Notes: generated by a model from the sequence alone, not told the origin. Counted from the first letter of the stretch, positions 48,101-58,800 are shown. The stretch is DNA of 64,000 bases from Tubiluchus corallicola (GCA_030141605.1 JAQGDQ010002370.1:461167-525166), one strand, 5' to 3'. Numbers and translations: made by a program.

Positions 48101-51100
48101 GTGAAAGTGACTTTCTGGTGCAGTGTGGTACACAGTTTTACAAGACAGAATTTTTCAAAATGCAGCTGGAACTAACTCGTAGTTGTGTGTCCAGTGGAGA
48201 TAACAAAAAAGAAGTACTAAACACTCCCTCCAAGACCCCATGAAGCACTCCACAAATGTTTTTTTGTATATGGTGTTCGGTCAAGCTTTGAGAAAAAAGA
48301 ACCGACGAAAAGATTCCAACTTCAGTACCCTATGCCCACTTTTGTTCACAGAGTTTCTTGGAAAACTGTCAGATAGTTTTTGTGTAATATTTTTATTACC
48401 ATAACAGACAAAAGACAACCAAATAAACAGACAAACAAACAAACAAACTGTGTTGAAAGTAACTTCTTTGGCAGAGGTAAAAATAACTAAAATAATTATC
48501 CCCACTGTAACCCTAACCCTAAGCGCATACTTTACTAAGTGTGCCATTTTTTCCTGTGTGATTTTCATTCTGTGCCATTTTTACCGTGCCATTTTTTCTG
48601 TTGCCATTTTTACCTACATTCGTTAGTGGCCGGCTTTTTTGCACTAACTATTTAAAGGTGGATGGTTGTGAATCCATACATGACTTTTTTGATTTAAAGG
48701 TGTGGGTTGTGTCTTCAGGACTAAATGCACTAATGTAATGTCAGCATTTTTAAAACTTCCACACACAACCACACCTCCAGCTGTCTTTTTTTGAGTAAGG
48801 GTTTTTAAAGTTAATGAGAATGTCCTGGTATATTGAAAGTTTGTGTATGTGCGCACTTTTCTTTTTTTTTCTTAAAATGCTACGTGTAACCATTTTGGTT
48901 GAGCAGTTTTGAAAGGGTTTTAATGAAGACCTGCACAATAATAATTATTGTTGCAATCATATTGCTTAGATCATCGCTACGATATGATCTAATATAAGTA
49001 GTTACATGCATACATCAGAGAAACTATAATTAATGAACTACTATAACTTAATGAACAACGTAATGAAATCTTCTTTTAATGGCATAAATTATATTTCCTA
49101 ACTAGGTTCTTGATTTGTGACTGCGATGCATATACTCGTGATTTTTATAAAGCACATTTTGACATCTCAGATTTTACACCAATAGATAGAGAGAAGATCA
49201 TCGGACAAGAGAAACGTGTAGTGAAGAAGGTAGATGTGTGCTACATAATACCATTACGAAGCAGGAATGCATGTTCTTCTAATGCATTAACAATAGAATT
49301 TGTTGTTTTGTATGCTATCTATTTATCACATTTTACCATATTTGCCCAAGATAGAACTATCTAACAGGGCTTTTATTTGATACACATTAAAATCCAGGTC
49401 TATTGCTGAAAAAAGTCAACAAAAATAAACAATTTTTCTAGGGTAAGAAATGGCCTAGGGACTAGACCATAGTAACTTGATTAATATTAATAGTTTTCTA
49501 TTCCTTGCATAATTTGTCTACACATCAGCAATTGTAATTTTACATTAGTTCTACATTTATGAAAATGACAATCGTTTAGCAGTTTTGTTTTATAAGAACA
49601 TCAATCTCTATTCGAAATTACTGGAAGGTATTTGGTAGTAAATTATTTGTATATCTGTACACAAAACAAGCCATTCTCAATTTACAAACATTTACAACCA
49701 TCACAATTTTCATTTCTTTGAATAACAGCTCTGTACATATATTTTTCATATGAAAAATTCACGTGTTTTAACTAAGCTATCCATATTACCATTATAAGTG
49801 TATCTAGCGAGATTTTGATTTCCCTGATTTAAGAATGCATTATTATTATTATTATTATTATTATTAAAATGTTCTGATATAAAAACCTCAATAATTTTTA
49901 GTCATATTTTTTTCTGATTTTTTTTTCACATTTTCTTTAGGAAGTACCACCTTACACTGGTTTCGGCTCAGTGGAAGATAGTTTGCAATCATGTCTGTCA
50001 CTTATACCTCAACCACCCAAGAAAGACGTTGTTAAGATGTTGCAAAATGACCATAATGTCTTGCGTTATGCTGCAATTCTGGTAAGTTCTTTTATACCAT
50101 TTCAGTTATGTTGTACGTATTTGATAAATGTAATATTGCTGATATAGTGCTTAATTTCTTTTGTTGTCATTAGATTCATTTTTATCTGGACTTCAGAAAT
50201 TTTAGCGAGAAATGCATGCCGTACTGTTTTTGAGTTACATATTCGAATTTAGTTGTTAAAACAACTTTTTGCCCTATCTTTGTGAATTAATATTAATATT
50301 TTCATGGATTAGGATACAGTCAAGCAAGAGGACAAAAACAGAAGGTTCGTTATTTCATACCGACTTGCTGATGACATGGTCACAATATATGAACCACCTG
50401 TGAGAAACTCAGGAATTCTTGGAGGTAAGTTATATGCACACTCTTAGAATGTGAAAAATAATGTGAAACAGTCATTTTTAGGCTAAAACATCCAACTACA
50501 ACTATGTACATTTTGTTTTTCATTCATATATCTGTTGTCTCTACTATCAGGTAAAAAACTTTTCAATGTCATCATAATAGCATTTTATCTTGAATCCATT
50601 TAAATAAATTTCAGGGAAATTTTTAGAACGAACAAGGCTTCAAAAGCCAGGATCATCAGTGCAAAATCCTGAATTTTATGGACCTCAGGATTTTGACATT
50701 GGAAGCATAATAGTTGTATTCAACAATCGCTTCAAAATTGTTGATGTTGATGAATATGTAGTAAAATATGTAGAGCTACACAAGGACAAATTTCCGGGTA
50801 AATACAATTTAAAGCTTGCATGGTAATAGCCTAGTTTGTTGACATGTCTGTGTGTTAAAGAAAGGATCATCCAAGCTTAGAATGCAACTCACAAAGATCT
50901 ATGATTCTGCTGCCTAAGTTATTTACTGCAAACTGCATTTACTCTAAAAATTTAATACCATAATATTTCATCTTTACAAAAGCGTAAATCAAACATTGTG
51001 TTGTTGCAAATTTCATTTTTTAGTGAATGAAATTAAATTGGTATCTATTCATACAGTTTTATTTCATCTCATACTTATTTAAAGTTACTTTGTTATTTTT

Positions 51101-52768
51101 TACCTTCTGGTAAGATTTTTCAATATTTTAAAGTTCCTGGCTGTATTTTTTAATAGCGTCTCTTGTGCTGTCATTAAAAGCTCATTTGGAGAAACAAGGG
51201 CCAACTTCTCAAGGGTCTACTGCATATAAGTAAGTACAAGATAATCTGGAACTGTGTTAAATGTAGTTGTATTTTGAACATGATTGTTTCAATAATATTC
51301 AACTGTTGATAATTTGTTAGTTTGCTATGGCCTTTTCAGTGTATTTGAATTAAGGCATTATGGAAAATTAAATACATAAAGACATTTAGTTTTATTTTAC
51401 ATGGTTAAAAGCTTCTGAGACTCATTTAGCACTTATTGAGCAAGCTGTATAAGTTCACTTAGTGCTCTTAAGTTGATGAGACATTTTTTTTGGCATCTGT
51501 GAATAAATGTATGTTTCATTCATACCCTACTTTTCGTACTTTTTCCAGTTGCACACTGATAGCAATATTTTGAATTCAAGTTGGTACATTATCAGGTTGT
51601 CTAGAGAAACAGCTATTAAGATTAAATAGCCTGAAAAGTTTTTGAATTTTTTGCATTCGAGATTATTATCCTGTCTGTATATAACACATATATTATATGT
51701 AGATAATATTATTGTAGTCTGTGTAAAATGCAATAAAACTGGTGTCAGAAGCTGCAATTTTTAACTCACAAATTTAAAATGAACATCTTTTATCTCCCTA
51801 TGCATATTGCATAGGATGATTAAATTTAATATAGTTAAATTTATAGATTTATACATTTCAGAAAAGATGATGATGCAGAAAGGTTGCTGAATCGTGTTCA
51901 AAAAATGCTACAACAGTGGTGTTCAATGCAGAAAGATGCTTTGAAAAAGGAGTTTTTAAATGCAGATAATTATAGGTAATTAAGCCTGGGCAGTATGGGC
52001 TAACAAGGCTAATTAAATGAGCCATAGAGTTGAACTTTCATAAGTGTTTACAACTATGTAAGAGGAAAGCATTAAGTTTGAAATTCCAAAGTAAACAGTG
52101 TTGATAAGTGTGCTTTAATTATAAGCCTTGCAGTAACTTTTTACCATTACACCAGAAACTGGTATTTTGGTGTTTGATATTTTGTGCAAAAAAGTCATAT
52201 TGTTCGGTCGAGGCAACACAAGCATTTGGCACAAGCAAGTATATGTACGTGTTAATGACGGCAAATCTGTTAAGATAAAAGTTTGATTGGTATAAATTGT
52301 TCTTTTAGGAGTGGATTCAAATCTGGCTACATTGAGAAAAATGAGCTGAAAGTCCTTTGTCGACGTGCCAATATTCCTTTGGACGATGACATACTGGATT
52401 TGGTAAATATTTTAAAAAATTGTTTTAAACTCATTCTTTTGCATAACTTTGGAAAATGTCTAAAGAGATACGTACTTGCATAATGCATGTGTAAGATAGT
52501 ACACGCATGAAAAACATGCTGGAAAAACACCTTTAATTATTAAAAATGGCTGAGTCATCAAAAAAACCTAGAAACATGTCTTGATAGAACTAATTGTTAG
52601 CATGATCTGTAAAAATTCACAAATTATTGATTCTGACTAATTAAATCACTCATATCTTTGTTTGCTGGATTGTTACTTGACCAAAAGGAAGAAAACTCGG
52701 TGATGATAACCAAGATGTTTGTTTTCTGGTACTTTTATGTTCTTAAACATACAAGTATTATATACTTG

Positions 52769-52801
<33 letters not shown>

Positions 52802-53057
52802 TATATATAAATATATATATATACATAAATATATATATATAAAGCAAAATACACTAACATAGCATAGCACTTATGATTGAACAACAGTACATTGCCAGGC
52901 TTGATCAAGGATGGAGTACAGTTTACTGTCCAACATCAGAAACAGTTAGTTATAAATAATATTAAATTTATTTCAGGTTATTGCACAATGCACCGATTAT
53001 GATGACAACCTCATCAACTTCAAAAAGTTCCAGCAATTTTTTATCTCTGCAGAATGA
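42096..53057 (+). CDS. EFHC1: EFHC1-type protein (three DM10 domains, EF-hand region), complete, 15 exons
   Basis: EFHC1 is a microtubule-associated protein of motile-cilium axonemes, a microtubule inner protein in doublets, also reported at the spindle. Exons are 42096-42143, 42753-43049, 43361-43510, 44882-45019, 46830-47057, 47276-47396, 47500-47605, 49106-49229, 49941-50081, 50313-50424, 50615-50797, 51157-51229, 51862-51975, 52309-52402 and 52977-53057. All are GT-AG and in phase, giving 669 residues (human EFHC1 has 640). DM10 domains lie at about 115-214, 262-375 and 440-545, and the EF-hand region at about 600-665. An in-frame TAA lies 15 bases before the ATG, whose context is ACCATGG. 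Length and segments such as IYYYLEDDS favour EFHC1 over EFHC2, although GIGGEPL recalls EFHC2, so it could be a single pre-duplication homologue. Confidence 0.95.
42753..43049 (+). CDS. EFHC1: EFHC1 exon 2
   Basis: Ninety-nine codons, phase 0 on both sides, acceptor [22 protein letters not shown] and GIGGEPL are the conserved N-terminal motifs, and [11 protein letters not shown] leads into the first DM10 domain. Confidence 0.93.
43361..43510 (+). CDS. EFHC1: EFHC1 exon 3: DM10 domain 1, first part
   Basis: Fifty codons, phase 0. VLKFNAYF opens the domain and [16 protein letters not shown] is its central signature. Donor GTGATT. Confidence 0.94.
43511..44881. other. EFHC1 intron 3
   Basis: A+T-rich with no recognised element. 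The open frame near 44.5 kb has no recognisable motif. Confidence 0.5.
44882..45019 (+). CDS. EFHC1: EFHC1 exon 4: DM10 domain 1, second part
   Basis: Forty-six codons, phase 0. It reads [11 protein letters not shown], then [16 protein letters not shown] and VFHIVDCD, the typical end of a DM10 domain. Donor GTATTT. Confidence 0.94.
45020..46829. other. EFHC1 intron 4
   Basis: The longest intron of the gene. I see no coding sequence or repeats in it. Confidence 0.5.
46830..47057 (+). CDS. EFHC1: EFHC1 exon 5: linker and start of DM10 domain 2
   Basis: Seventy-six codons, phase 0. [10 protein letters not shown] matches the linker, and [18 protein letters not shown] opens the second DM10 domain. 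Donor GTAAGT. Confidence 0.94.
47276..47396 (+). CDS. EFHC1: EFHC1 exon 6: DM10 domain 2, middle
   Basis: [14 protein letters not shown] and [14 protein letters not shown] are strongly conserved. It leaves in phase 1 at GTAAGC. Confidence 0.94.
47500..47605 (+). CDS. EFHC1: EFHC1 exon 7: DM10 domain 2, end
   Basis: Reads [18 protein letters not shown], equivalent to the human EWYTAKDF block. Phase 1 in, phase 2 out, donor GTAATT. The intron that follows carries the foldback-like element. Confidence 0.93.
47833..47931 (+). repeat. left tandem array of the foldback element
   Basis: Successive units read GTAAAAATGGCATG, GTAAAAATGGCACA, GTAAAAATGGCACAG, GAAAAAATGGTGCAG, GAAAAAATAGCTCAG and GTAAAAATGGAACAG. 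Divergence rises inward. Confidence 0.9.
48508..48522. repeat. short telomere-like run
   Basis: TAACCCTAACCCTAA, two and a half copies of the common animal telomere unit, lies inside the foldback element. It is too short to carry weight. Confidence 0.5.
48541..48615 (-). repeat. right tandem array of the foldback element
   Basis: Units such as GTGCCATTTTTACC and GTGCCATTTTTTCTG are reverse complements of the left-arm unit. One interior unit is degenerate (GTGTGATTTTCATTCT). Confidence 0.9.
48699..48776. repeat. near-perfect 14-base inverted repeat
   Basis: GGTGTGGGTTGTGT near 48699-48712 faces ACACAACCACACC near 48764-48776. Only one base is missing from the second arm. It lies just outside the foldback element, in EFHC1 intron 7. 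Confidence 0.6.
49106..49229 (+). CDS. EFHC1: EFHC1 exon 8
   Basis: [18 protein letters not shown] closes the second DM10 domain. The interdomain linker GQEKRVVKK follows. Phase 2 in, phase 0 out, donor GTAGAT. Confidence 0.92.
49839..49866. repeat. (ATT)n microsatellite
   Basis: About nine uninterrupted trinucleotide copies in EFHC1 intron 8, about 75 bases before exon 9. Confidence 0.9.
49941..50081 (+). CDS. EFHC1: EFHC1 exon 9: linker and start of DM10 domain 3
   Basis: [19 protein letters not shown] and [10 protein letters not shown] match the conserved linker. NVLRYAAIL opens the third DM10 domain. Phase 0 on both sides. Confidence 0.94.
50313..50424 (+). CDS. EFHC1: EFHC1 exon 10: DM10 domain 3
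   Basis: [20 protein letters not shown] followed by VRNSGILGG is almost the family consensus. It ends in phase 1 at GTAAGT. Confidence 0.94.
50615..50797 (+). CDS. EFHC1: EFHC1 exon 11: DM10 domain 3, end
   Basis: [20 protein letters not shown] and [12 protein letters not shown] complete the domain. Phase 1 on both sides, donor GTAAAT. Confidence 0.94.
51157..51229 (+). CDS. EFHC1: EFHC1 exon 12: linker
   Basis: A short exon reading [18 protein letters not shown], a hydrophilic linker. It is supported by the acceptor TTTTTAATAG, donor GTAAGT and matching phases. Confidence 0.88.
51862..51975 (+). CDS. EFHC1: EFHC1 exon 13: helical segment
   Basis: Encodes a charged helix ([20 protein letters not shown]) that leads into the EF-hand region. 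Phase 2 on both sides. Confidence 0.9.
52309..52402 (+). CDS. EFHC1: EFHC1 exon 14: EF-hand-like segment
   Basis: [20 protein letters not shown] resembles an EF-hand loop and following helix. Loop positions 1 and 3 are Ser and Phe rather than acidic, so Ca2+ binding looks unlikely. [11 protein letters not shown] matches the human NVPVDD block. Confidence 0.9.
52769..52842. repeat. (TA)n microsatellite, interrupted
   Basis: Several blocks of alternating T and A are interrupted by AA and ACATAAA. It lies in EFHC1 intron 14. Confidence 0.9.
52977..53057 (+). CDS. EFHC1: EFHC1 exon 15: C-terminus and stop
   Basis: Twenty-six codons and [21 protein letters not shown] is a second EF-hand-like loop with Lys where the final Glu should be. 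The protein ends ISAE. Confidence 0.92.
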   Translation, partial: VIAQCTDYDDNLINFKKFQQFFISAE

Positions 53058-53386
53058 ATAATCAAACATTGGAAAGATAAAGAAAACTGTGATAACTAGA
53101 CATTTTTACATTCTTGCATAATCTTGTACTGTGGTTTTGCTGTATGCATCATATTTGCATTTATAGTGTAGAAATAATTTTATCATTGAAATACTTGCTC
53201 TTATAATTGTTTAGTGGCTCTTTTAATTTACCAACGAGTAACAATTCACTGGGTCTGTTTTAATGTTTCTAGTCGTATGTACAATTCAAGTAAAGTCTAC
53301 TATAAAATTAAGCTAATAACATAGACTTGTATATTGTTGACTAATTAGCATTAAAATATTCTGATATGCTAAACAGTGTTGATTTA

Positions 53387-53392
53387 AATAAA
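53387..53392 (+). terminator. polyadenylation signal of EFHC1
   Basis: AATAAA lies 330 bases after the EFHC1 stop and is followed at once by a G/T-rich stretch (GGTGTCTGCTTTTTG), the expected downstream element. Confidence 0.6.
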
Positions 53393-54129
53393 AGGTGTCT
53401 GCTTTTTGCTTCAATTTGAGGTTTAGGTATTTCTTTAATTTGTGATTTGTTATAGTAGGAAGAAATAAATGAATATATTTGTGTGTCTGTGTTTGTGCAC
53501 TAGTAAATCTTGTAGTATTTACCAGATGAAATATTTTGACTGCCTCAGGAAACTGCTTTAATAACTAAGAGGTACATATTTTTTTTATATTCATGGAGGC
53601 TTTCACTGAATGAAATATGCAAGGCCAAATACATTAGATCTATAGGCAATGCTATAAAAAAATTTGACAAAGTGTAAGAGCATAAGTTTATGCCATAATT
53701 AATAATTATAGGGAAAGCACAAACATTTTAAGGTAACAGAATGCTAAGTACTAAATTACTGTGAATCTTTGGCCTTTTTATTACTTTTTATGCCAGAAAT
53801 GTCAGTTACTGGCTGCTTATTGATGGGTGACCAGCTAACTGAATGGCAAACTATTAATGAATAAATATTGTTATTAATTAATTTGTATTAATAATTTTAA
53901 TATAATAATAATAATATAATATATTTTTGAATGAATTATTGACTGCACATATACTGAATAAGACACTATTAATTAGCTTACTTCCCGCTGCCGACGTTTT
54001 AGTGATCTCAGCCAACCGACGTTTTCAAAATTTTGCTCAAATATATTTTGCGAAATTGTAAGTACGGGTTTCTTGGAGAGATTTCTATGGCTTATTACAA
54101 AACGCTACTTTTGAAAACGTTTCTACATT

Positions 54130-54440
54130 TCTACAATGGTCAGCAAATGGCTTCTCTCAACAATACAGCAAAGTAAACATGGACCGCAAAGCGACCATCT
54201 CCTCCCAACGAACCGTCGTACTATTATGTGCAATAGATCCTGTGACTCTGACCTTTGACACTGAGACCCCAATTAAAGTCGACGGCTTGCTTATGGATTT
54301 GGCTTGAAATTTGTCCACAAAGCAAATGGCGGAATAACGGACGCACACTTGGATGGACAGACAGCTACAAACAGAGGGCATTACTATATCCTCTCATGCA
54401 ATTTTGTTGCGAGGGGATAATGAGAAATTATGCACATGGA
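54130..54440. repeat. probable interspersed repeat with terminal hairpin
   Basis: A patch richer in G+C than its surroundings contains a GGATGGACAGACAGCTACAA segment. It ends in a hairpin where TATCCTCTCATGCAA (54386-54400) pairs imperfectly with TTGCGAGGGGATA (54408-54420). The compact shape suggests a SINE- or MITE-like unit, but no second copy is in the window. Confidence 0.4.
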
Positions 54441-55610
54441 ATGTAATCAATAACCACATTACTTGTATAGTTCATCGTTCGCGCATAAAATGTTTTTGAA
54501 CGGTTTTTGCTATTCTAAATTTTAATTCTGTCTCCCACGATATATTTATTTCAAAGTCAGAAAATATCTGAGTATACGTGGTAATGATAGCCAGCTTAAA
54601 GGCTTAAGTTAAACAGAGCTAGTCTCATTTAATAAATATATGGATGAAGACTAGGATAAACTGCGTTTCTTCTTCCTCCAACGATTTTCCCGGTAGGTAT
54701 TATATAAGGGATTATTTAGATTTCCTAGAAGCCAACATCTTCCAGGAATCTACGAGTGTCCCAATCTATCCGATATTTTTTCAAGCTTAAGTGACGCTTG
54801 AATTAGTGTTGAAGATTTTGGAAGAAGTTTTGTTAGACGAACAGCCAGCCTGCATTTCAGAAAACTGTAAAATGGAAGCTCACTATAAACACTGTCTCCG
54901 ATGACCCCATGAATTTTTTTTAGTTTCCGTATTTTTATAATCTTGTGCTTTAAAATTTGTTATAGGCTTATACTAAATATATGCAATTGTGCTAATACAG
55001 CGATTTTTGTCATTATACGTGACAACTGAACCAAAAAACTGTACAGGCACAGTGACAGCATAATTATAGGTGATAAAATTTGCTGTTTTTGTTACTTAAA
55101 CCTTTTATCGCCATCATATTTTATCTTATGCAAAACGCAGATCAGTAGCAGCTGGTACATCTATCATTTTTCGTCTGGTAATTTTAGAATTACCAGAACA
55201 TTGTTATTTCACGCCTTTAAAAAGAACGTTAGCAAATGTACCACAAACAAATTACTTGTAGTTCTATGTTTTTAGGAGCTGGCGTACGTAGCCCCTTTAC
55301 GCACTAATCTTTTTAGGGGGCGATTTGCATAAAAATAGACGTTACTACGTGAGGCAATTTATTATTGAATTAAAAGAAGCAACGCTTCTTTAATAGCCTT
55401 TTGCTTCTGAAAATGGAAATTCTACCTCAGCACCCCAATTTGCTTACATCACAAAGAAAAACACATCAAATCTTCCCCTAGAAACAACCAAGCTTTTCTA
55501 CAGAAGTTTGAACGCGTGCGTTTTAGAATAATTATTTTTAAGAACGTTTTAACTTTGTAAGCGCGCTTCTTAGCAGAGCAGAGAAACAAACGTTTCAATT
55601 TTTACCTTCA

Positions 55611-55625
55611 ATGTAAATGCAATGA
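55611..55625 (+). promoter_or_regulatory. two minimal upstream ORFs at the ankyrin gene start
   Basis: Just before the main ATG (55622) the sequence has ATG-TAA (55611-55616) and ATG-CAA-TGA (55617-55625). The second overlaps the main start codon. Such start-stop uORFs can reduce or regulate initiation. Their effect depends on the real transcript start, which is unknown. Confidence 0.5.
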
Positions 55626-55804
55626 CTGAAATAAAAAGAAAAAACTCACCTGTAGTGAAAGCTGAAGACGCTGAATGCGGAACTCGCAAGAAGAAGGATA
55701 AGAAAGAAGTAGATGTGACAGCCGAGAATGTTCGATTAGCCCTAGATGAATTAATGAAAGAAAACCGACTGGACCCTAGAGGAACTATTTCTTTTGAAAA
55801 TTTG
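55622..55804 (+). CDS. ankyrin gene exon 1: N-terminus
   Basis: Sixty-one codons rich in Lys, Glu and Asp. ENVRLALDELMKENRLDPRG looks helical. The exon ends SFENL at donor GTAATT, phase 0. Confidence 0.78.
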
Positions 55805-58800
55805 GTAATTCTTGTGAAACGCAGTAACTTGTAGCTATAGCAGCTAGTTTTTTTGTTATGATAGGTCAGATAAATATTATTATCTTGGTCTGTCATAGCC
55901 AAGTGTGTTAATATTAGCTCTAACCCTTAGCTTTTTTCCCTTGGGTACGTTTAACCACAATTGTCGTAAAAAGTAAAATTATTGAGCGTGTGATTTTTGT
56001 ACAGTTATAGTGTGTATGAACACTCATCTACTAAACATCGAAAAAGTTTCTTGATATCAACTGCACTACATGTCTCTCAGTCGTCTTACATTTTGGTTAA
56101 TCCTGTTTGCAAATTTCAAATCAACGGTGTTTTTATACTTTAGTAGAAGCCGTTGTTTATTCTTGTTGTTGTTGTTGCTGTTAAAAATATAACGTCCTTA
56201 TAAGGTCGACAGAGGTCTGGTATGTGGTTGATTTTACTGATCTGTTTGAAATCTAATATATCTGTAGTGTAATTTGTGGCTGATCAGTCTGGGGTTTCTG
56301 ATTTATCTGAAATCTCATTTGTCACAGATCTGGTTGGTCTGTCTGTGGTCTACGGCTGGTCTATCTGGGGTCTGGTCTTCAGGGCCTACCCACAGACCAA
56401 GACCAACCCCTGTATTACTTTGATACATAATACTGTTCCATAACGAATCTTTTGTTACTTAATGAACCGTAACGACGTTCTCTCCGTGAATTTGCGAAAT
56501 CCCGGACATGCTTTCTTATTTCTTTTATTTTGCAGGATTTTCCGTATCCAACATTATTAGTCGCTGCTTCTGTCGGCCACGTAAAAGCTGTAGAAAAGCT
56601 CATAGAAGATAAGAGTTGCGTCAACGCTAGCTTCAATGACGTAAGTAGACCCTTCGTATCTCTAAACATGTTGCTACCGTAAACTGCATTCTTTCAGCTA
56701 ACAGTTGATTTTTATACAGTTTGGCACTTTCAAGCTGGTCTACAATACTCAATGCTAGCGCCTACTTAATGTGGATGGTGATGGCGGAATTATCAATTAT
56801 CACTATCGGTTCTAATATTCTAAGCTGTAATACTATGCCGGTATGATTTTTGCATATTCGGATGTGAATGCATCGTCCCTCTAAGAGGAAAACAGTTTGA
56901 ATACAATCGCACAGAACGCGGTGGTGTTAATAGTCTCCAACCATGATTTTGCTTAATCTTGGTCACTAAGCTCATGTATTAAGATATTAACATCGACTTT
57001 GTTAACAAACTAATATAAAAATCACCTGTTTGCTTGACATTGCAATTTTAAGGTTATTCTAAATAGAAAAGGCTGAGCAGTTTACTAAGACTTTTATTTG
57101 AATATTCATAAGCAGTATGACAGATAAATTCCTCAGCAGGAATATTGTATCGGCGCCTCCTATCCATTCACTGGCCACTGCTCGAGGTTTTCGCTTGGCT
57201 GACAAATCGGCCCGTCAATCTGTGGCCAACTGAGAAAAACGCTTCTACAGGTCATCAAGCTGTGGTTTTATCTATCAATTTACCTAGGTCATTGCGAGAG
57301 GTAGTACTCACCCTTTAATGAGGCAGTAACACCTATCTGGTCCAATGCTTAAATTGAATTTCGGAGCTCAGTCCATGGGAGTGGGAATGAGGTAGTCACT
57401 AATAGATGTACTGTGTAGTCTAATACAGTTTGCACTCCCATACCTCGTAAACAAATTGGGTTCGCCATGTATAATTAAAAGTAAAGTTTTGTTTTCAATT
57501 TTTATTAAAGGTAGAGTTTACTTAAAGTTCATCGTAATTACAATAGAATAAATTACAAAATTATTTGTAACTGTAACTTATAAAATAATGTGCCTTTTTG
57601 AGGTCTGCAAACCCCTGTATTACATTTTCAATGTCTATTTCGTCTTTGTTCAGGTACATGTGGGCATGGCTGGCAGTACGGCACGGTACGGTACGAAAAA
57701 TACCGCACTTCGTACCTCTAAAAAATACCGTACCATAATTCCGTGCCGGACCTACAAAATCGAATCGTATCGTACTAGTACGATAAAATATCGTACCGTA
57801 ATTCCGTACCAAATTTCGCGCCAAGTGCATGTAGGATCTACTACAAATAAGTAAAGAATGGCATAAAAATTAACTGTAAGAACGATAACTTTATTTGTTA
57901 TTGTTATGAATTTATGCGTGCTATAAAAACTGAGCTACTGTTTGAACTTCTATACTATTTAGTTTATGTTGCGAAAGTTACATAATTACGCAAGAGATAT
58001 AAATTTATTTTGAGTTACTTTTTCTTATAAATAATTTTGTGGCACACATAACAAGTTACGGTCATTAACTAGATTTCATAACTGCTTGTCGTAAATTATG
58101 TGTTCAATAGTGACAAATTTTTAAAGATGATTCAAATTTAGTGTCTTGAGTAAAACATTTGAAACTATACCACGCAAGCTACGCGGGTTAACATAGGTTG
58201 GTACGCCTTGAGTAAAGTGAAGTACGCAACGTAAATCTTTAACTCAATGTTGCACTCAAGCTAAGCAAATTTTTTGAGACAAAAACGAATGGTACAGGTA
58301 AAAATAGCACAGGAAAATTGGCGCGGAAAATAAGGCACAGGTAAGTCAGAGAAAGTTCTTTCTGGTGTGCTTATAGACACTGGAATGACAACACCTATTG
58401 TCAACAGTAAACATAATTTAGGAAACTGTTGTTTGTCACATGCTTTCAGAAGCTCTCGCGAAAGAAGCATATAAATAGTATTTTAAAAGTTTAACCACAA
58501 AAAGCATTTGAAAGAGAAAATACACATAACAAATAAAAATGTTAGCACATTAAATCAAATGTTGTTTATTCGTTAATTCTTCAATTGTTTAATACGATCC
58601 ATCGGACAACTAGGAAACAAAACATTCATAATTTTTTTTAAATTCAGTGAAGGGGAAGTTTTCAGGCTCCCCCCTGGCTACGTGTCTGCTGAATAGTTTT
58701 ATCGAAAAAGTCAAGAGATATTGCAAAATTTTATTACAGGATGGAGCCACAGCCTTACTGGTTTCTTGCAAACACAGCTGGCCAGAAATCACTGAGAGAT

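Larger units (their letters stand above)
47820..48624. mobile_element. foldback-like element with inverted tandem-repeat arms
   Basis: The left arm (47833-47931) has six or seven tandem copies of a 14-16-base unit close to GTAAAAATGGCACAG. The right arm (48541-48615) has about five copies of the reverse complement. The outer ends are related: ATATGCGGTAAAAATGGCA at left and, on the opposite strand, AATGTAGGTAAAAATGGCA at right. TTAGT flanks both sides as a possible target duplication. The interior of about 600 bases has no recognised gene. It lies in EFHC1 intron 7. Confidence 0.7.
53058..55621. other. intergenic region between EFHC1 and the ankyrin gene
   Basis: Holds the EFHC1 3' UTR and polyadenylation signal, an A/T-only stretch near 53.87-53.93 kb, and a hairpin-ended repeat at 54.13-54.44 kb. 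The promoter of the ankyrin gene is presumably in 54.5-55.6 kb, but I could not identify a core element there. Confidence 0.55.

Noticed and set aside
48508-48522. Telomere-type repeat as evidence of a chromosome end or fusion
   Set aside because: Only two and a half units are present, within a repeat element. Far too short.
57561-57854. Overlapping Arg/Tyr/Thr-rich frames on both strands
   Set aside because: They are translations of the palindromic GGTACGG/CCGTACC repeat in both directions.
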